DNA from: Actinomycetospora sp. NBRC 106378
GTDB lineage: Bacteria; Actinomycetota; Actinomycetes; Mycobacteriales; Pseudonocardiaceae
Length of the DNA: 64,000 nt
Assembly: GCF_030269685.1 (NCBI RefSeq)
Contig: NZ_BSTT01000019.1
Coordinates: 1 to 64,000, forward strand
Reading direction: 5' to 3'
The notes under the pieces were generated by a model. It saw only the letters and a list, made by a program, of their open reading frames with translations, ran no database searches and was not told the DNA's origin. Shown here piece by piece: positions 50,851 to 58,803 of this stretch. The position numbers and the translations under genes were made by a program. Positions within the stretch are counted from its first letter, which is position 1, and every line of letters starts with the position of its first letter.

Positions 50851-52035
50851 GTGTTCGCCTTCTCGGTTCCCGACGTCGGGTTCCTGACGTCGGGTGCCGG
50901 GCGCGCGGCCCTCGCCGCGTTCGTCCCGGGCGGGGACCCGCTGCGCGACGTCGCCGCGGCCCGGCGGCTCGTGGGGGAGGAGCACGCGGCGGCGCTGCTG
51001 GAGACGGCGTTGCTGCGCGCGCGGGCCGTGGGCCGGTTCCCCGACGCCTGGTTGTGGACGGCCGACGCGCTCGAGCAGGCCACCGCCGTCCCGGTCGCGG
51101 AGCACCGGGCGCGCCGTCTGGCGGCCGTGGCGGCGGACCGGGTCGTGCACGACGTGACCTGCTCGGTGGGCGTCGAGGTCGCCACCCTGTCGGCCGTGCT
51201 GGACCGCGTCGTCGGGTCGGACCTCGACCCGGTGCGCCTGGCGATGGCCCGCGCGAACGTGCCGGACGCGTGGCTCGTGCGCGCCGACGCCACCGTGCCC
51301 GTGACCCGGGGGTCGGTCGTGGTCGCGGACCCGGCACGCCGCACGGCGAGCGGCCGCCGCGTGCGCCGGCCCGACGAGATGTCTCCGCCGTTGGGGTCGC
51401 TCCCCGGCCCCGACCTCGTCGTGTCCACCGCGCCCGGCCTGGACTTCGGGCTCGTCCCGTGGGCACGCGAGGTGGAGCTCGTGTCGTTGGACGGCCGCGT
51501 CCGGGAGGCGGCGCTGTGGTCCGCGGGCCTCGTTCCCGACGACGGGCCGCGTCGCCGGGCCACGGTGCTGCGCTCCTCCGGCTCCGGCTTCGAGGTGACC
51601 GACCTCGACGACGACACCTGCCCGGTGACGCCGGTGGACGAGTGGCTCGTCGACCCCGACGGCGCCGTGGTGCGGGCGGGCCTGGTCCGCCAGTACGCCG
51701 CCCGGCACGGCCTCGCCCAGCTCGACCCGCACCTGGCCTACCTGACCGGCCCCCACCCTCCGTCGGGGCGGGCCTTTCGCGTGCTGGAGGAGGGGCCGTT
51801 CAGCGAGAAGGCGCTGCGGCAGACGCTGCGCCGCCGCGCGGTGGGCCGGGTGGAGATCCTCGTGCGCGGCCTCGACGTCGAGCCGGACCGCCTCCGACCC
51901 CGGCTGAAGCTCGCCGGACCGGAGGCGGCGACGGTGGTGCTCGCGCGCGTCGGGCGTGGGGCGCGGGCGTACGTGTGCGAGGCGGTCACCGGGGCTCCGC
52001 GTCCGGTCCGCCCCGCGGTGCCCGATCCGGCGTGA
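50851..52035 (+). CDS. Class I methyltransferase-like protein with THUMP-like tail
   Basis: 394 residues from GTG 50851, adjacent to the previous stop codon. The Rossmann motif is VVHDVTCSVGVEVATLSAV with SDLDPVRLAMARANVPDAW and VVADPARRTASGRR. The C-terminal part (about 300-390) contains FSEKALRQTLRRRAVGRVEI and an RPRLKLAG segment, typical of the THUMP-like domain of actinobacterial 'class I SAM-dependent methyltransferase' proteins. RNA modification is a reasonable guess. A hairpin at 52052-52071 follows the stop. Confidence 0.82.
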   Translation: MFAFSVPDVGFLTSGAGRAALAAFVPGGDPLRDVAAARRLVGEEHAAALLETALLRARAVGRFPDAWLWTADALEQATAVPVAEHRARRLAAVAADRVVHDVTCSVGVEVATLSAVLDRVVGSDLDPVRLAMARANVPDAWLVRADATVPVTRGSVVVADPARRTASGRRVRRPDEMSPPLGSLPGPDLVVSTAPGLDFGLVPWAREVELVSLDGRVREAALWSAGLVPDDGPRRRATVLRSSGSGFEVTDLDDDTCPVTPVDEWLVDPDGAVVRAGLVRQYAARHGLAQLDPHLAYLTGPHPPSGRAFRVLEEGPFSEKALRQTLRRRAVGRVEILVRGLDVEPDRLRPRLKLAGPEAATVVLARVGRGARAYVCEAVTGAPRPVRPAVPDPA

Positions 52036-52051
52036 GGCGACCGTCAGGTTT

Positions 52052-52071
52052 CCTTCCATTGGATGGGAAGG
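52052..52071. terminator. Hairpin after the THUMP-like gene
   Basis: CCTTCCATTGGATGGGAAGG forms a stem with one bulged base around TGG, 16 bases after the stop codon. The spacer to 52140 also contains the short palindrome GTGAGACTCAC (52098-52108), of unclear meaning. Confidence 0.6.
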
Positions 52072-52140
52072 GGCTGGTCGAGCTCCGGGCGGCGCTGGTG
52101 AGACTCACGTCACCATCCATCCCGAGCGCAGGGACCGCCG

Positions 52141-53784
52141 ATGACCGTCTCCGCCGACGCGCCGACCCGGGCCGCCGTCCACACGCCGCACCTCACCACC
52201 GGCACCCGCGTGGCGACCACCGTCGCGGTGCTCGTCGCGCAGGTCGGGCTCGCGATCCCGGCCGTGCTCAACGGGCTCTTCCAGCAGGACCTGCACACCA
52301 CCTCGTCGCAACTGACCTGGATCTCCGACGCCTTCCTCGTGCCGGTGACCCTGCTCGAGCTGACCTTCGGGGTGCTCGGCGACCTGTTCGGTCGCAAGCG
52401 GCTGCTCGTCGGCGGCAGCGTGCTGCTGGCGCTCGGCGAGTTCCTGAGCGTGCTGACGCCCGAGGGCGGCACCGCGGCCATCGCCACCCTGTGGACCGGT
52501 CAGGCCCTCGCCGGCATCGGGGCCGCGGTGCTGTTCCCGACGACGCTCGCGATGGTCGCCGCGGGCACCCACGACGTCCGCAGCCGCGCGAAGGGCATCG
52601 CGATCTGGGCGGCGGGCCTGTCCTCGGGCGGGTTCGTCTCCCCGCTGCTCGGCGGGCTGGTGACCAGGCTCCCGTGGGGGGCGTCCCCCGAGGCGTCCTG
52701 GCGGTGGGCCTTCGTCGCCGTCGGGGTCCTCGCCGTGGCCAGCGCGGTGATCGGCACGGCCGCGCAGAACTCCTCCTCGCCCGCGGGTCGTTCACTGGAC
52801 TGGGGCGGCCAGGCGACGATCGCGATCGCCCTGTTCGCGCTGCTCTTCGCCGTCATCCAGGGGTCGACCACGGGTTTCTCCGACCCCACGATCGTCGGCG
52901 GCTTCGTGGTCGCCGCGGTGTTCCTCGTGCTGTTCGTGCTCGCCGAACGCCGGTCGCCCGCTCCGCTGCTGCGCCTCGACCTGTTCACCACCCGGGCGTT
53001 CTCGGTGAACTCCGTGGTGACCGTGCTCGGGATGTTCGCCTTCCTCGGCACCGCCTACGCGACGAGCATCCGGCTGTCCGCGGTGCAGGACCTCAGCCCG
53101 CTCCAGACCGCCGTGGCGTTCGTCCTGCTGCAGGGCTTCGCGCTCGTCCTCATGCCCCTGACGGCGCGGATGATCGACCGGTTCGACCCGCGGCTGGCGC
53201 TCGGCGGCGGGTTCGCGCTGATCGGGGTCGGGGACGTCTGGATGTCGCTCCTGCCGGTCTCCGACCTGTCCCTGCTCCCGGTCGTCGCCCCGCTCGCCCT
53301 GTGCGGGATCGGGTTCGCGTTCGCGCTCTCCGGGGTGACGGCGGTGGCGGTCAACACGGTGCCGACCCACCTCGGCGGGATGGCCTCCGGCACGACGAGC
53401 CAGCTGCGCGACTTCGGGTTCACCCTCGGCCCCGCCATCATCGGGGCGATCGCGCTCTCCCGGGCGGCCTCGGTGATCGCGGCCGGCCGGCAGGCGGACC
53501 CGGCCCTGGAGGCCGAGGTCGAGCGGTACACCGCGCAGGCACCGCCCGCGATCGCCGGGGCGATCGAGTCGGGTCCGCTCGGCCAGGTCAGCGTGCCGGG
53601 GCCCCTGCACACCCTCGCCTTCGACGCCCTCGGCGAGGCCTACGCGATCGGGTACGTGGTGTGCGGGGTCGCAGCGCTGGTCGCCGCCGTCCTCGCCGCG
53701 GTGGCGCTCGGCGGGACGTCGCAGCGCCCCAACATCACCGACGAGGAGGTGCCTCCGGCCGGTGAGCAGAAGAGGTCGCTCTAG
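52141..53784 (+). CDS. MFS exporter of the DHA2 (EmrB/QacA) type
   Basis: 547 residues from ATG 52141. About 14 hydrophobic helices are visible. The motif A-like sequence FGVLGDLFGRKRLLVGGS follows helix 2, and GIGAAVLFPTTLAMVAAG, PLLGGL and FGFTLGPAIIGAI are usual family segments. It likely exports drugs or metabolites by proton antiport. The stop codon lies in the loop of a long hairpin (53761-53802) that also ends in the nucleoside hydrolase gene. Substrate unknown. Confidence 0.9.
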   Translation: MTVSADAPTRAAVHTPHLTTGTRVATTVAVLVAQVGLAIPAVLNGLFQQDLHTTSSQLTWISDAFLVPVTLLELTFGVLGDLFGRKRLLVGGSVLLALGEFLSVLTPEGGTAAIATLWTGQALAGIGAAVLFPTTLAMVAAGTHDVRSRAKGIAIWAAGLSSGGFVSPLLGGLVTRLPWGASPEASWRWAFVAVGVLAVASAVIGTAAQNSSSPAGRSLDWGGQATIAIALFALLFAVIQGSTTGFSDPTIVGGFVVAAVFLVLFVLAERRSPAPLLRLDLFTTRAFSVNSVVTVLGMFAFLGTAYATSIRLSAVQDLSPLQTAVAFVLLQGFALVLMPLTARMIDRFDPRLALGGGFALIGVGDVWMSLLPVSDLSLLPVVAPLALCGIGFAFALSGVTAVAVNTVPTHLGGMASGTTSQLRDFGFTLGPAIIGAIALSRAASVIAAGRQADPALEAEVERYTAQAPPAIAGAIESGPLGQVSVPGPLHTLAFDALGEAYAIGYVVCGVAALVAAVLAAVALGGTSQRPNITDEEVPPAGEQKRSL

Positions 53785-53802
53785 CGACCCTTTCTGCTCA
53801 CC
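53761..53802. terminator. Bidirectional hairpin at the MFS/nucleoside hydrolase 3' ends
   Basis: GGTGAGCAGAAGAGGTCGCT pairs with AGCGACCCTTTCTGCTCACC with one mismatch or bulge, around a CT loop region that contains the MFS stop codon (TAG at 53782-53784). The outer arms GGTGAGCA/TGCTCACC recall family 2. The distal arm runs into the convergent hydrolase gene. Confidence 0.8.
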
Positions 53803-54745
53803 CGCGCGGAGCGCCCAACCGGCGCCGCAGCTCCGCCCGCACGAACGTCGCGTCCGCGTCCAGGGCCACGTCGACGGGGCGCCCGAGGACGACCGCCTCG
53901 GCACCGCGCATGTCCCCGATCGTCGCGCCCCGTCCGGGACCGGACGAGGTGTCGACGTCGACCGGCATCGACATCGTCCGCACCGACCCGGGCGCGATCG
54001 CCTCGAGCACCGCCACGGCGTCGTGCACCGGGATCGCGGGCGTGCCGAAGCGGGCGGAGTAGGCGGCCAGGTACGCCTCGCGGGTCGAGGACAGGGCGGC
54101 GCCGATGGGGGAGGCCTGCGCGAGGTCGTCGAGCCAGGCGTCGGAGAGTGTGATCCGCATCGTGAGGTCGAGCGGGACGAGCGTCGTCGGGACCACCGAG
54201 CCGGCCAGCACCCGCCGCGCCGCCTCCGGGTCGCCCCACACGTTGAACTCCGCGGCCGCCGTGACGTTGCCGCCGAACGCGATCGATCCGCCCATGAGCA
54301 CGAACCGGCCGATCCGCTCCTCCAGGTCCGGGCGGGCGGAGAGCAGCGTCGCGACGTTCGTGTACGGCCCGATCGCGGCGATCGTCACGGGCTCGGTCGC
54401 CTGCTCGAGCACCGACGCCATGAGCGCCACCGCCCGCAGCGGGGACTCGTCGACCGGCGGGCCGAAGTCCCCGGACCGGCCGCCGAGCCCGTCGTCGCCG
54501 TGGACGTCGTCGGAGCGGCGGTCGAGCAGGTGCACCAGCGGCCGGTCCGCGCCGCGGCCCACGGGCACGTCCGGGCGCCCGAACGTGCCGAGCAGGCGGC
54601 GGGCGTTCTCGGTGGTCTGCTCGACGGGCACGTTGCCGTGCACGGTGGTCACGGCGAGCAGGTCGACCTCGGGGGCGAGGCAGGCGACGGCGAGAGCGAA
54701 CGCGTCGTCGACGCCGGGGTCGGTGTCGATGATCAGCGGGGTCAT
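53798..54745 (-). CDS. Inosine-uridine preferring nucleoside hydrolase
   Basis: 315 residues from ATG 54745. The N-terminal DTDPGVDDAFAL is the calcium-binding Asp cluster of nucleoside hydrolases; TVHGNV, AIGPYTNVATLL, GGSIAFGGNVTAAAEFNVWGDPEA and IPVHDAVAV are the other family motifs. It releases ribose from nucleosides. The start overlaps the ribokinase stop in an ATGA quartet, so hydrolysis and ribose phosphorylation are coupled in one operon. Confidence 0.93.
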   Translation of the reverse strand: MTPLIIDTDPGVDDAFALAVACLAPEVDLLAVTTVHGNVPVEQTTENARRLLGTFGRPDVPVGRGADRPLVHLLDRRSDDVHGDDGLGGRSGDFGPPVDESPLRAVALMASVLEQATEPVTIAAIGPYTNVATLLSARPDLEERIGRFVLMGGSIAFGGNVTAAAEFNVWGDPEAARRVLAGSVVPTTLVPLDLTMRITLSDAWLDDLAQASPIGAALSSTREAYLAAYSARFGTPAIPVHDAVAVLEAIAPGSVRTMSMPVDVDTSSGPGRGATIGDMRGAEAVVLGRPVDVALDADATFVRAELRRRLGAPRG

Positions 54746-55620
54746 GCGTGGGCCTCCAGGAAGGCGTGGAGCTCGTCGAGCGTGGGGAGCGCGGGCTGGG
54801 CGCCCGCACGGGTGGCGGTCAGGGCGCCGACCGCGCAGGCCCGCGTCAGCGCCTCGTCGTCGGGAAGCCCCTCGACGAGGGACAACGCGAGGGCCGCGGT
54901 GAAGGCGTCGCCGGCAGCGGTGCCGTCGACCGCGTCGACGACCGGGGGTTCGGCGGAGGCCACCTCCCGGCCGCGCCGGTACAGCGTGGCCCCCGATGCC
55001 CCGTGGGTCACGACGACGGCGGCGAGCGCGTCGAGGTCCGCGGTGCGGCCGAGGATCGCGTGCTCGTCGTCGTTGACACTCAGCAGGTCCACGGTGCGCA
55101 GCACGGCCTCGTCGACGGCGCGAGCGGGGGCGGCGTTGAGGACGGTGAAGCCAGGCGCGGCCATCGCCGCGGCGACGGCCTCGTCGGGGACCTCGAGGAC
55201 GGTGAGGACGAGGTCGGCAGCGAGGTCGTCCGTCGTCACGAACCCGTTCGCGCCGGTGTCGATGACGATCGTGGTGTCGCCGTGGTCGTCGACCTGGATC
55301 ATCGCGGTGCCGGTCGGGGCGTCCTCCACGCTCGTCACCGCTGCGAGGTCCACGCCTTCGGAGCGCAGCAGCGCCAGGGCCTCGTCGGCGAGCGGGTCGG
55401 AGCCCACGGCGCCGACCAGCCGCACCGTCGCGCCGAGCCGCGCGCACGCGAGCGCCTGGTTGGCGCCCTTGCCGCCGGGGTGACGGGTGACGCCGCGGCT
55501 GGTCAGGGTCTCGCCGGGGGAGGGCAGGCGTTCCAGTCGCGCGACCAGGTCGAGGTTCACGCTGCCGACGACCACCACGTCGAGCTCCGCTGCGCTTCGT
55601 CTCCCGGTCCCCGAGGTCAC
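54742..55620 (-). CDS. rbsK: Ribokinase
   Basis: 292 residues from GTG 55620, chosen because the protein-like sequence begins just after it. PfkB signatures: VVVGSVNLDLVARLERLPSPGET, HPGGKGANQALACARLG (sugar and phosphate binding) and VDAVDGTAAGDAFTAALAL, where GTAAGDAF has the catalytic Asp. It phosphorylates ribose released by the downstream nucleoside hydrolase. Residues 4-12 (GTGRRSAAE) are encoded by a family 4 repeat (55579-55606). It is divergent from the acyltransferase gene with a 29-bp gap. Confidence 0.92.
   Translation of the reverse strand: MTSGTGRRSAAELDVVVVGSVNLDLVARLERLPSPGETLTSRGVTRHPGGKGANQALACARLGATVRLVGAVGSDPLADEALALLRSEGVDLAAVTSVEDAPTGTAMIQVDDHGDTTIVIDTGANGFVTTDDLAADLVLTVLEVPDEAVAAAMAAPGFTVLNAAPARAVDEAVLRTVDLLSVNDDEHAILGRTADLDALAAVVVTHGASGATLYRRGREVASAEPPVVDAVDGTAAGDAFTAALALSLVEGLPDDEALTRACAVGALTATRAGAQPALPTLDELHAFLEAHA
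55579..55606 (+). repeat. Dispersed 28-bp repeat, family 4 copy 5
   Basis: GTCGAGCTCCGCTGCGCTTC then GTCTCCCG: one mismatch to the 8209 and 9448 copies. It is translated as part of the ribokinase N-terminus. Confidence 0.78.
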
Positions 55621-55649
55621 CGGCCCATCCTCGCCGTACCCTCTCGCGG

Positions 55650-56363
55650 GTGAGCAGTTGGGCGACCCGGAAGGATCCGGACCAGGCGCGGCTCGTGTCA
55701 CTGGCGTCGCTGCGCTGGATCGTGCGACACCGGGCGTGGACGCCGTGGTACCTCGTGCGCTACTGGCGGATCCTGAAGGTCCGCCGGAAGCAGCCGCACA
55801 TCGTGCTCAAGGGCATGGTGTTCCTCGGCAAGGACGTGTCGCTGGAGTGCCGGCCGGGGCTCGGTCGCCTGGAGATCGGGCGGTTCACGCACATCGGCGA
55901 CCGCACCAAGGTCCGGTGCCACGAGGGCTCGCTGCGCATCGGCGACAAGGCCGTGTTCGGGGCGGACAACACGATCAACGCCTACCTCGACGTCGAGTTC
56001 GGCGACGCCACGCTGCTCGCCGACTGGATCTACGTCTGCGACTTCGACCACCGCTACGAGGACATCCATCGCCCGATCAAGGACCAGGGCATCGTCAAGA
56101 CCCCGGTCCGCGTCGGCCCGGAGACCTGGGTCGGCACGAAGGTGACGATCCTGCGCGGCACCACGGTCGGCCGTGGGTGCGTGCTCGGCGCGCACGCCGT
56201 GGTGAAGGGGATCGTGCCCGACTACTCGGTGGCGGTCGGGGCACCCGCGCGGATCGTCCGGGACCGGGTCGCCGACTACGAGGCGGCCGCCGCCGAGCGT
56301 GCCGCGCTCGCCGACATCGCCCGCAAGACGGCGAAGGCCGCCGCGGAGGCCGCTCGGGACTGA
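55650..56363 (+). CDS. Hexapeptide-repeat acyltransferase
   Basis: 237 residues from GTG 55650. A basic helical N-terminus (residues 1-50) precedes a left-handed beta-helix with hexapeptide turns (IGRFTHIGDRTKV, IGDKAVFGADNTI, VGPETWVGTKVTI, VGRGCVLGAHAVV). HRYEDIHRPIKDQGIVK supplies the catalytic His-type loop of LbH acetyltransferases and VAVGAPARIV closes the domain. It likely O-acylates a sugar or glucan. The substrate is unknown. Confidence 0.87.
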   Translation: MSSWATRKDPDQARLVSLASLRWIVRHRAWTPWYLVRYWRILKVRRKQPHIVLKGMVFLGKDVSLECRPGLGRLEIGRFTHIGDRTKVRCHEGSLRIGDKAVFGADNTINAYLDVEFGDATLLADWIYVCDFDHRYEDIHRPIKDQGIVKTPVRVGPETWVGTKVTILRGTTVGRGCVLGAHAVVKGIVPDYSVAVGAPARIVRDRVADYEAAAAERAALADIARKTAKAAAEAARD

Positions 56364-56368
56364 TCACA

Positions 56369-56794
56369 TCAGTCACCTGACGTCAACGTCTCGCGAACGC
56401 GGTCGAGGATCTCCTCGAGCATGGCGGCCTGGGCCGCAGTGAGGCCGAGGGCTGACGGCGCATTGAACTCGCGGACCGCCGGCCAGGCGCGGTCGAGGGT
56501 CTCCCGGCCGTCCGTCGTGAGCCCGAGGGTGGCCCGCCGACCCCGGCCGCCCGGACCGTGACGCTCGACGAGACCACGGTCGACCATGTCGGCGACCAGC
56601 ACGCCGATGCTCTGCGGCCGCACCAGGACCACCCGGGCGAGCTTGGCCTGGGTGAGCTCGCGCTCGGCGAGGGCGTGCAGGACCCCGAACTGGGTCGGTG
56701 TCAGGTCCGTCGTGGCGAACACCTGGGCGAAGCGCAGACCGACCACGTGAGCGGTCCGCATGAGGTTCCAGACCGGCAGCGCATCGTCCGACAC
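56369..56794 (-). CDS. MarR-family regulator controlling a divergent flavin operon
   Basis: 141 residues from ATG 56794. The winged helix is FGVLHALAERELTQAKLARV (helix-turn-helix region), VLVRPQSIGVLVADMVDRGL and VERHGPGGRGRRATLGLTTD with an Arg-rich wing. The MarR-type palindrome TATCAGT-TG-ACTGATA at 56805-56820 lies between it and the monooxygenase gene, so it likely represses both directions. The inducer is unknown. Confidence 0.92.
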   Translation of the reverse strand: MSDDALPVWNLMRTAHVVGLRFAQVFATTDLTPTQFGVLHALAERELTQAKLARVVLVRPQSIGVLVADMVDRGLVERHGPGGRGRRATLGLTTDGRETLDRAWPAVREFNAPSALGLTAAQAAMLEEILDRVRETLTSGD

Positions 56795-56804
56795 GTGTGT
56801 ACGG

Positions 56805-56820
56805 TATCAGTTGACTGATA
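56805..56820. promoter_or_regulatory. Perfect 16-bp palindrome, candidate MarR operator
   Basis: TATCAGT, TG, ACTGATA: both seven-base arms match exactly. It sits 10 bp from the MarR start and 21 bp from the monooxygenase ATG in a 47-bp gap, so binding would block both promoters. Confidence 0.8.
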
Positions 56821-56841
56821 TCGACGGCAGGGAGGACGACG

Positions 56842-58140
56842 ATGCGTGTCACTGTCATCGGCGCCGGGATCGGGGGCCTCGCCCTCGCGCAGGCCCTGCA
56901 CCGGGCCGACATCGACGTCGTGGTGCACGACCGGGACGCCCACGTGGGCGCGACCGGCGGTTACCGGCTGGCCCTCGACCGGCCGGCGTGCGAGATGTTG
57001 CGGCGCCACCTCGGGCCCGCGCACTACCAGGCACTGCTGGGCAGTTCGGCGCCGCCGTCGGCCTCGCGGACCCTCACCCTCGCCGACCACCGGCTCCGCC
57101 CCCTGGCCGAGCAGACCTTCGACCCCGCCGACGAGGCGTTGTTCATCGGCCGGGTCCCGCTCCGTACCCTCCTCGCCGAGGGCCTCGGGGACCGGGTGCG
57201 CTTCGCGAGCACCTACCGCGACCACGAGGTGCGCTCCGACGGCCGGGTCGTGACGCACTTCGACGACGGGACCACGGAGGTCTCCGACGTGCTCGTCGGC
57301 GCCGACGGGGTCCGGTCGCGGGTCGCCGCGACCCTGGCGGGCCGTCCCACCTCCACCCCGTGCGACTACGGGTGCATCGCCGCGCGCATCCCGCTGACGG
57401 CGGAGGTCCGCCGACGGCTGCCCGCGATGCTCGCGGACGGCCCCGGCCTCGCGCAGGGGCCCGGTGGCCTCGGCCTGTTCCTCACCGCGCACGATCCCGC
57501 GGCCGGGGCCACCGTCGACCCCGCCACCTGTCGGGAGGTCGCCGCGATCACCGAGGCGCCCGCGCTCGTCTGGGGGCTCATCGGGCCGGAGGCGGTACTG
57601 CGACCGGGCGGGACGGCACTCGCGGCGGGCGCGCTGGTCGCGCACGCGCGGCACGTCCTGCGGGGCTGGTCGCCGGCTCTCCTGGACCTCGTCGCCGCCA
57701 CCGACGTCGACACCGCGGCGTACTTCGGCTACCACACGTGCGATCCCGACGGTGACCTCACGCCGTGGCCCGCGGGTCCGGTCACCGCCCTCGGCGACGC
57801 GGTCCACGCCATGCCACCGACCGGCGGTGGCTCGGCCGCCACCGCCATCCGCGACGCCGGGCACCTCGCCGACGAACTGGTCGCCGCCCGCGACGGGACC
57901 ACGACGATCCCGCTGGCCACCCTGCGCTTCCAGCAGACGATGGCCGGCTACGCGCCGTCCCGGGTGCGCGACGCCCTCGGTCTCCTCCGGTCGATGCAGC
58001 GGCTGTCCCACCCGGTCGCGAGCGGGGTCGCCCGCGTGGGGCTGCCCGCCGTCGCCGCGTGGCACCGGGTCCGGACGAGCCTCACCGGCTCCGGTCGCCC
58101 CGGGTCCGCCGTGGCCGACCACGCCCGGGTGGTCTCGTGA
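56842..58140 (+). CDS. FAD-dependent aromatic-type monooxygenase
   Basis: 432 residues from ATG 56842 with GGGAGGA upstream. The FAD motif is VIGAGIGGLALAQALHRADI, the DG motif region VLVGADGVRSRVA and the second FAD motif ALGDAVHAMPPTGGGSAATAIRDA, all typical of group A flavoprotein hydroxylases. It probably hydroxylates or decorates a small aromatic or polyketide substrate with NAD(P)H. It overlaps the NmrA-like gene in a GTGA quartet and is divergent from MarR. Confidence 0.91.
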   Translation: MRVTVIGAGIGGLALAQALHRADIDVVVHDRDAHVGATGGYRLALDRPACEMLRRHLGPAHYQALLGSSAPPSASRTLTLADHRLRPLAEQTFDPADEALFIGRVPLRTLLAEGLGDRVRFASTYRDHEVRSDGRVVTHFDDGTTEVSDVLVGADGVRSRVAATLAGRPTSTPCDYGCIAARIPLTAEVRRRLPAMLADGPGLAQGPGGLGLFLTAHDPAAGATVDPATCREVAAITEAPALVWGLIGPEAVLRPGGTALAAGALVAHARHVLRGWSPALLDLVAATDVDTAAYFGYHTCDPDGDLTPWPAGPVTALGDAVHAMPPTGGGSAATAIRDAGHLADELVAARDGTTTIPLATLRFQQTMAGYAPSRVRDALGLLRSMQRLSHPVASGVARVGLPAVAAWHRVRTSLTGSGRPGSAVADHARVVS

Positions 58141-58790
58141 GCGCCGACCTCGCCGTCGTCGTCCTCGGCGCCGGCGGTGCCACCGGACGGCGCGTCGTCG
58201 CGGAGGCCCTGCACGCCGGTCATCGGGTGACCGCCACCGCCCGCGACCCCGACCGCCTCCGCTCCCTCCTGGCCGCGGACGACCTCCCCAGCCGCCCCGT
58301 GGTGGTTCGGGCCGACGTCACGGACGAGACGAGTCTCGACGCGGCGATCGACGGTCACGACGTCGTCGTCTCCGCCGTCGGCCCGCCGGGCCGGCGCGCC
58401 GACGGGCTGTACTCCGCCGGGGCGCGGGCCACCGTCGCCGCCATGGACCGGTGCGGGGTCGACCGCTTCGTCGGCGTGACCTCGGCCGGGGTCCGCCGCG
58501 ACGATCCCGAGCTCGCCCTCTGGTACCGGCTGCTCGTCCGCCCGCTCCTCCGGGAGCTCTACGACGACATGATCGCCATGGAGGCCGTCGTCACGGCCGG
58601 GGAGCTCGACTGGACCCTGGTGCGGCCGGTCCTGCTCCTCGACCGGGACGCCACCGACCGCTACCGCGTCGACGACGCCGCGACCCCGCCGCACGGCCGG
58701 TCGATCACCCGGGGTGACGTCGCCCGCTTCATCGTCACCGAGCTCCGGGACCGACGCTGGTCGCGCCGCCGGCCCACGATCGCGCACTGA
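58137..58790 (+). CDS. NmrA-like NAD(P)-binding oxidoreductase
   Basis: 217 residues from GTG 58137. The Rossmann motif is VVVLGAGGATGRRVVAEAL, followed by a DVTDETSLDAAIDGHDVVV segment and VGVTSAGVRR. The catalytic YxxxK typical of classical SDR enzymes is not evident, and the family is the NmrA/flavin-reductase-like SDR type (BLVRB-like). It might regenerate reduced flavin for the monooxygenase with which it is co-translated (inference). Confidence 0.88.
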   Translation: MSADLAVVVLGAGGATGRRVVAEALHAGHRVTATARDPDRLRSLLAADDLPSRPVVVRADVTDETSLDAAIDGHDVVVSAVGPPGRRADGLYSAGARATVAAMDRCGVDRFVGVTSAGVRRDDPELALWYRLLVRPLLRELYDDMIAMEAVVTAGELDWTLVRPVLLLDRDATDRYRVDDAATPPHGRSITRGDVARFIVTELRDRRWSRRRPTIAH

Positions 58791-58803
58791 GCCCTGGGCT
58801 CAG
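58787..58803. terminator. Hairpin containing both convergent stop codons
   Basis: CTGAGCCC, one base (T), GGGCTCAG. The NmrA-like stop codon (TGA at 58788-58790) and the glycosyltransferase stop (58800-58802) lie within the two arms, so the structure serves both transcripts. Confidence 0.78.

Noticed and set aside
52098..52108. GTGAGACTCAC palindrome upstream of the MFS gene as an operator
   Set aside because: Eleven bases only, no adjacent regulator gene and no second site; too weak to call.
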